In this document: one piece after another, positions 6,654 to 10,160 of the stretch
Numbering within the stretch: position 1 is the stretch's first letter
Layout of the letters: every line of letters starts with the position of its first letter
Source: Clostridiales bacterium
GTDB lineage: Bacteria; Bacillota; Clostridia; Oscillospirales; JAAYOS01
Reading direction: 5' to 3'
Assembly: GCA_012521525.1 (NCBI GenBank)
Contig: JAAYMG010000326.1
Coordinates: forward strand, 1-10,160
Length of the DNA: 10,160 nt
Made by a program: the position numbers and the translations under genes
Notes under the pieces: generated by a model
What the model saw: the letters and a program-made list of their open reading frames with translations, nothing else
What the model was told of the DNA's origin: nothing
The model's database searches: none

Positions 6654-6679
6654 TTGACATCATATTTTATTATTGTCAA
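6654..6679 (-). promoter_or_regulatory. Candidate promoter or operator region of the SLH gene
   Basis: On the minus strand a perfect TTGACA (6679-6674) lies 133 bases before the SLH start in very AT-rich DNA. At 16-17 base spacing the -10 candidates are weak (TCAAAT or CAAATA). The box is one arm of a 6-bp dyad, with TTGACA also on the plus strand at 6654-6659, so a dimeric regulator site is possible. It lies downstream of the rodA terminator, where a promoter is expected. Confidence 0.33.
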
Positions 6680-6719
6680 TTTTAAGATCCGGCAGGCCGT
6701 GAGATGGAGATTTGCAAGT

Positions 6720-6753
6720 AAAAACGCTCTGCCGACAGATCGGCAAAGCGTTT
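6720..6753 (-). terminator. Rho-independent terminator of the rodA-family gene
   Basis: Read on the minus strand, AAACGCT and AGCGTTT (6753-6747 and 6728-6722) form 7 bp. One mismatch follows, then TGCCGA/TCGGCA (6 bp) around a 4-base loop, and the 3' arm runs into GCGTTTTTAC. It lies about 70 bases after the stop and separates this transcript from the SLH gene. Confidence 0.83.
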
Positions 6754-6822
6754 GTGCTGGCAAAGCCTTTATAAACCGGAAAATACGGATCGAAGACCAT
6801 ACTCCTGGCAGTTCGCGTCTGT

Positions 6823-7959
6823 TCAGGAACTGCTTGATTTCAGCCATCCCGGCATCGGCCGCATTTTGACGCCCGAGACGAGCCCCATGGCGGCAAACAT
6901 GGTCATCACCGATGAACCTCCGTAGCTGAAGAAGGGAAGTGTGATGCCGATGATTGGTGTAAGGCCTATACACATGCCGATATTTTCGAATACCTGGAAG
7001 ATGAGCATGGCAGCGACACCGGTGCAGACAAGCGCACCCATCCCGTTGCGCGCTTTCGTGGCAATGTACAGGCAGCGGAATATTATTATGCACAAAAGGA
7101 CCAGGATCGCAACGGCTCCTATCATGCCGAGTTCTTCGCCCGCAACCGCGAAGATCAGGTCAGTCTGCTTCGCGGGAAGGCTCCCGGACTGTGTCTGCTT
7201 ACCTTTGAAAATGCCTTGCCCCAACAGCTTGCCCGATCCGATGGCCATTTTGCTGCGCGATGCCTGATAACCGTAGCCGAGAGGGTCAAGAGTATCGTCA
7301 AGGACAACTAGTATCCTCATCTTCTGGTAGTATCCGAGCGAGTCCCAAAGTATGGGGAAAACAGCCACGCATGCCGCGCCGGCAATGAGGAACCACCATA
7401 AACGGACACCGGCGGTAAATGCCATGCAGATAAAAATAAATATATAGACGATCGTCATACCCATGTCTCCCGACGAAACCCAGATCAGGCTGACATAGAT
7501 CATCAGGTGGCCAAAAAGCAGGAGCATCGAGCGTATCGAGCTCAAATGCTCGCGCTGAGCGTACATCTGCTTGGCGAGAAGCAGGATGTAAGTTATCTTT
7601 ACGACTTCGGCGGGCTGCACACTCATTTTGATACCGGGTATCACAAGCCAGCTCCTGTTGCCGCCGACGTCGACCCCGAAAAAAATCGTTGAGGCTATAA
7701 ACAGTATGTTGAAAGCAAGGATCCATTTCCAATATTCAGACAGGTCATATATATCTATAAGCGAGAAAAGCACAAAAAGTATGATGCCGAGTATGATACC
7801 TATTCCCTGCACCATAATAAATCTGGAGGTATTTGAGTAACTCAGTGTCGCGCTCAATATGAGCAGCAGGCCAAAAATCGAACAGATCAGGCATACCGAC
7901 AGCAGGAACATGTCGGCTTCCTTTATGAAACGTCTGACGCTTTTCCAAAAGTATTTCAT
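6823..7959 (-). CDS. rodA: FtsW/RodA/SpoVE-family peptidoglycan glycosyltransferase (RodA-like)
   Basis: A SEDS-family integral membrane protein of 378 residues that polymerises lipid II into glycan strands, working with a class B penicillin-binding protein. Hydrophobic segments run along the whole chain, starting at about residue 16. Family marks are GGNRSWLVIPGIKMSVQPAEVVKI (99-122, written here as one stretch of the family core: GNRSW, SVQPAE, VVKI), SSGDMGMT (162-169), QTDLIFAVAGEELGMIG (265-281) and PFFSYGGSS (342-350). D267 in the TDLIF loop is the likely counterpart of the catalytic Asp. The short length, IGMCIGLTPIIGI and lack of long tails favour RodA over FtsW or SpoVE, but this is not certain. 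ATG 7959 is chosen because GGGGGC precedes it; the open frame continues to 8046 past this start without a good site. It has its own promoter and terminator. Confidence 0.87.
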   Translation of the reverse strand: MKYFWKSVRRFIKEADMFLLSVCLICSIFGLLLILSATLSYSNTSRFIMVQGIGIILGIILFVLFSLIDIYDLSEYWKWILAFNILFIASTIFFGVDVGGNRSWLVIPGIKMSVQPAEVVKITYILLLAKQMYAQREHLSSIRSMLLLFGHLMIYVSLIWVSSGDMGMTIVYIFIFICMAFTAGVRLWWFLIAGAACVAVFPILWDSLGYYQKMRILVVLDDTLDPLGYGYQASRSKMAIGSGKLLGQGIFKGKQTQSGSLPAKQTDLIFAVAGEELGMIGAVAILVLLCIIIFRCLYIATKARNGMGALVCTGVAAMLIFQVFENIGMCIGLTPIIGITLPFFSYGGSSVMTMFAAMGLVSGVKMRPMPGWLKSSSS

Positions 7960-7987
7960 GAGTTGCCCCCGCAGGTTTTTCGATCTT

Positions 7988-8012
7988 CCGGTCCGGTAAA
8001 ATGTCCGACCGG
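7988..8012 (-). other. Hairpin in the rodA-family leader
   Basis: CCGGTC (7988-7993) pairs with GACCGG (8007-8012), and GG/CC extends it past one bulged C, giving about 8 bp. It falls inside the transcribed leader (about 8031 to 7960) and lacks a T-run in either direction. It may affect message stability or translation. Confidence 0.4.
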
Positions 8013-8037
8013 CCGTGGTAAGGGATCTTATTTTACT

Positions 8038-8066
8038 ATTGTACACTGAATTCCGTTCAAGGTAAA
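8038..8066 (-). promoter_or_regulatory. Promoter of the rodA-family gene
   Basis: On the minus strand TTTACC (8066-8061), a 17-base spacer and TACAAT (8043-8038) form a good sigma-A-type promoter. The predicted start near 8031 gives a leader of about 70 bases. It is divergent from the tsaE promoter, with 27 bases between the two -35 boxes. Confidence 0.6.
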
Positions 8067-8093
8067 GAAGGTTATATTTTTCGCCAAAAACTT

Positions 8094-8122
8094 TTGACCG
8101 ATATTAAGAGATGTGATATAAT
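8094..8122 (+). promoter_or_regulatory. Promoter of tsaE-tsaB with an extended -10
   Basis: TTGACC (8094-8099), 17 bases, then TGaTATAAT with the hexamer at 8117-8122, form a near-consensus extended -10 promoter. The open frame of tsaE runs back across it to a TTG at 8094, but that TTG is the -35 box itself, so the coding start must be later. Confidence 0.78.
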
Positions 8123-8153
8123 CCTTTGGAACAAAATGAAAGCGGTCATGGAA

Positions 8154-8600
8154 ATGATTGTATTGGAAGTACGTACTCAAAATGAAGAAGAGACCGAGCA
8201 GGTCGGGGAAAAATTGGGCTCGATGCTCAAGCCCGGCTCGGTGGTCGCCCTGTTTGGCGACATGGGGGCGGGCAAGACGGTTTTCGTCCGGGGCCTTGCA
8301 AGAGCAGCCGGTTATAGCGGCCGTGTGACCAGCCCGACATATTCTCTCGTAAACGAGTATGAAGGCTCGATACCTGTTTTCCATTTCGACATGTACCGCC
8401 TTCGGGGCGAAGAGGAGCTCTATGAGATCGGATGGGAAGAATACCTTGAGCGCGGGGGGATCTGCGCGGTCGAGTGGAGCGAGCGGATCGTCGATGCCCT
8501 TCCTCCGAATGCGATTTACGTGTCACTGAGAGCTCTCGGAGAGAATCAGCGACTTATCAGGATAGAGGAGAAATCGGACAATGCGCATCCTGGCGATTGA
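8154..8600 (+). CDS. tsaE: tRNA t6A biosynthesis ATPase TsaE
   Basis: A 148-residue P-loop protein that, with TsaB and TsaD, supports threonylcarbamoylation of A37 in ANN-decoding tRNAs. The Walker A motif GDMGAGKT is at 35-42, followed by TSPTYSLVNEY (59-69), FHFDMYRL (76-83) with the conserved Asp, and EWSER (107-111). Length is typical (about 150). Start choice is uncertain: ATG codons at 8136, 8148 and 8154 are all possible, and none has a strong ribosome binding site. I take 8154 because MIVLEVRTQNEEET lines up with the usual N-terminus. A start at 8136 would lie only a few bases after the predicted transcription start. It overlaps tsaB by 20 bases, so the two are probably translationally coupled. 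Confidence 0.9.
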   Translation: MIVLEVRTQNEEETEQVGEKLGSMLKPGSVVALFGDMGAGKTVFVRGLARAAGYSGRVTSPTYSLVNEYEGSIPVFHFDMYRLRGEEELYEIGWEEYLERGGICAVEWSERIVDALPPNAIYVSLRALGENQRLIRIEEKSDNAHPGD

Positions 8601-9300
8601 ATCATCGGCAAAAGCCGCATCCGTCGCGGTAGTCCGCGATGATGTGCTGGAGGCCTATGCGTATCAGAATACCGGCCTGACGCACTCAAGGACTCTTATG
8701 CCCATGGTTCGGGATGCACTTCGAAACGCCGATCTGTCGCTTGATGACATCGATCTCATTGCAGCGGCCAACGGACCCGGTTCCTTTACCGGGCTGAGGA
8801 TAGGCGTAGCCGCGGCAAAAGGCCTTGCATGGGCCGCGCAAAAGCCCGGCATCGGAGTTTCGACACTGGAGGCCATGGCCAGGAACCTGGCACATGTGAA
8901 AGCTGTCATATGCTGCGTCATGGATGCAAGGCGGGGAGAGTATTATAACGCTTTGTTTGAAAGTGACGGCATCGAACCGAGAAGGTTATGCGAGGACCGT
9001 ACCATACCGCTTGAAAAGCTCGCAGATATTTTGGCCAGGCTGGATACCATGGTGGTACTGGTCGGGGACGGAGCAAATTCGGCATTTGAACGCCTGGAAC
9101 AGGAATGTCCTGATATAACTCTTGCGCCTCCCCATTTGATCCATCAGTCTGCATACGGAGTGGCTATGGCCGCAAAAGCCGCATATACGCAACGACGCCC
9201 TGCAGACCTTTCTGCGCTGGACCCGGTTTATATACGTATGCCGCAGGCCGAGAGGGAAAGGCTGGAGAGGGAAAAAGAAAGGGAAAAACGGGGAGAATAA
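8581..9300 (+). CDS. tsaB: tRNA t6A biosynthesis protein TsaB
   Basis: A 239-residue ASKHA-fold protein that dimerises with TsaD and acts as a scaffold in t6A37 synthesis; it is not itself the transferase. The start MRILAIESSAKAASVAVV is the ATPase-fold beta hairpin. THSRTLMPMV (34-43) and NGPGSFTGLRIG (64-75) are family signatures. The C-terminal DPVYIRMPQAERERL is also typical, followed by a highly charged tail rich in Glu, Arg and Lys. ATG 8581 lies inside the end of tsaE; GAGGAG (8565-8570) precedes it. In many Firmicutes rimI and tsaD follow, but neither is here: the gene ends in a possible terminator and upp comes next. Confidence 0.93.
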   Translation: MRILAIESSAKAASVAVVRDDVLEAYAYQNTGLTHSRTLMPMVRDALRNADLSLDDIDLIAAANGPGSFTGLRIGVAAAKGLAWAAQKPGIGVSTLEAMARNLAHVKAVICCVMDARRGEYYNALFESDGIEPRRLCEDRTIPLEKLADILARLDTMVVLVGDGANSAFERLEQECPDITLAPPHLIHQSAYGVAMAAKAAYTQRRPADLSALDPVYIRMPQAERERLEREKEREKRGE

Positions 9301-9315
9301 GTATGCTCCGTTTTT
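9284..9315 (+). terminator. Possible terminator spanning the tsaB stop codon
   Basis: AAAAACGG plus AG (9284-9295, with two extra G bulged) pairs with CTCCGTTTTT (9306-9315), with the stop codon TAA (9298-9300) in the loop. The 3' arm supplies the T-run. The stem is imperfect and AT-rich at its base, so it may be partial. Confidence 0.45.
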
Positions 9316-9322
9316 ATGATAG

Positions 9323-10006
<684 letters not shown>

Positions 10007-10008
10007 AC

Positions 10009-10040
10009 AAAGCGGTTCGGACCTGGATCCGAACCGCTTT
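10009..10040. terminator. Strong terminator after upp, probably bidirectional
   Basis: A perfect 13-bp stem, AAAGCGGTTCGGA (10009-10021) with TCCGAACCGCTTT (10028-10040), closes a 6-base loop. It begins 3 bases after the upp stop. The plus-strand tail is ATATCAT. The minus-strand tail, TTTGTTTAC, is more T-rich and suits the convergent gene. Confidence 0.9.
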
Positions 10041-10086
10041 ATATCATATCTGATATATTCCGGCTTTACTTTCCGGACTGTTTTCA

Positions 10087-10160
10087 CTATCTGCGCCTGC
10101 GGTTTCCCCTGTAGTACTTCTTGTTCATCTTCCTCCTGCGGCTGTTGTATATTATCGCGA
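10087..10160 (-). CDS. C-terminal end of an unidentified protein, cut by the window edge
   Basis: On the minus strand an open frame enters at the window edge and gives 23 residues, AIIYNSRRRKMNKKYYRGN followed by RRRR, ending in TAG (10089-10087). The strongly basic tail resembles the cytoplasmic end of a membrane protein, but the visible part is too short to name. The two-way terminator just beyond its stop supports a real convergent gene. No hydrophobic segment is seen because the frame is truncated. Confidence 0.45.
   Translation of the reverse strand, partial: AIIYNSRRRKMNKKYYRGNRRRR

Noticed and set aside
6542..7093. The SLH reading frame stays open upstream to 7093, adding about 184 residues.
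   Set aside because: The extension runs antisense-free but out of frame within the rodA-like gene and across its terminator. A signal peptide and AGGAGG mark ATG 6541 as the start.
7960..8046. RodA-like N-terminal extension to 8046.
   Set aside because: It covers the promoter -10 region and leader hairpin, and the residues do not resemble the family; ATG 7959 has a purine-rich site before it.
8094..8153. N-terminal extension of TsaE to TTG 8094.
   Set aside because: That TTG is the -35 box of a strong extended -10 promoter, so it cannot be in the message from that promoter; family alignment starts at 8154.
10007..10160. Minus-strand frame rich in Glu and Gln (DNIQQPQEEDEQEV...) entering from the window edge.
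   Set aside because: It runs through the upp terminator and on into upp in antisense. The shorter frame ending at 10087 stops properly before the terminator.

Overview
The window looks like an ordinary chromosomal segment of an anaerobic, probably endospore-forming Clostridia-type Firmicute of middling GC (judged by eye, not computed). The reasons are a SigH-type sporulation sigma factor, the TrmK-Nif3 gene pair, an RqcH homologue, an S-layer-homology (SLH) surface protein, strong AGGAGG-type ribosome binding sites and Firmicute-style promoters and hairpin terminators. I see no transposase, integrase, phage gene, CRISPR array, tRNA or rRNA.

Layout. 1-176 has no recognisable gene, but contains a TTGACT/TATAAT promoter just before sigH (186-797, +). 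A 182-base gap after sigH holds a cluster of interlocking inverted repeats, then a small Cys4/Cys4 zinc-ribbon gene (980-1258, +) and a terminator. A new promoter drives a 71-residue DUF1858 protein (1444-1659, +), followed by a second hairpin. A tight housekeeping run then begins: trmK (1726-2457), a Nif3-like metalloprotein (2485-3282) and rqcH (3285-5051), ending at a two-way terminator shared with a convergent gene. On the minus strand lie a secreted SLH protein (5213-6541) and a RodA/FtsW-family glycosyltransferase (6823-7959) with its own promoter and terminator. Back on the plus strand, a divergent promoter drives tsaE and tsaB, overlapping by 20 bases (8154-9300). upp (9371-10006) follows and ends at a long, perfect hairpin that also faces the tail of a minus-strand gene cut by the window edge.

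How the genes fit together. The plus-strand genes are mostly translation and RNA-quality functions: TrmK methylates tRNA A1 at position 22, RqcH rescues stalled large subunits by alanine tailing, and TsaE/TsaB help make t6A37 on tRNA. Upp salvages uracil. The two minus-strand genes concern the envelope: RodA/FtsW polymerises peptidoglycan and the SLH protein binds the wall from outside. I see no clear new multi-gene system. The points most worth a second look are the possible pseudoknotted RNA between sigH and the zinc-ribbon gene, the sigH promoter that overlaps its own ribosome binding site, Glu in place of Asp at the RqcH D97/R98 motif, and the structured leader of the SLH gene.
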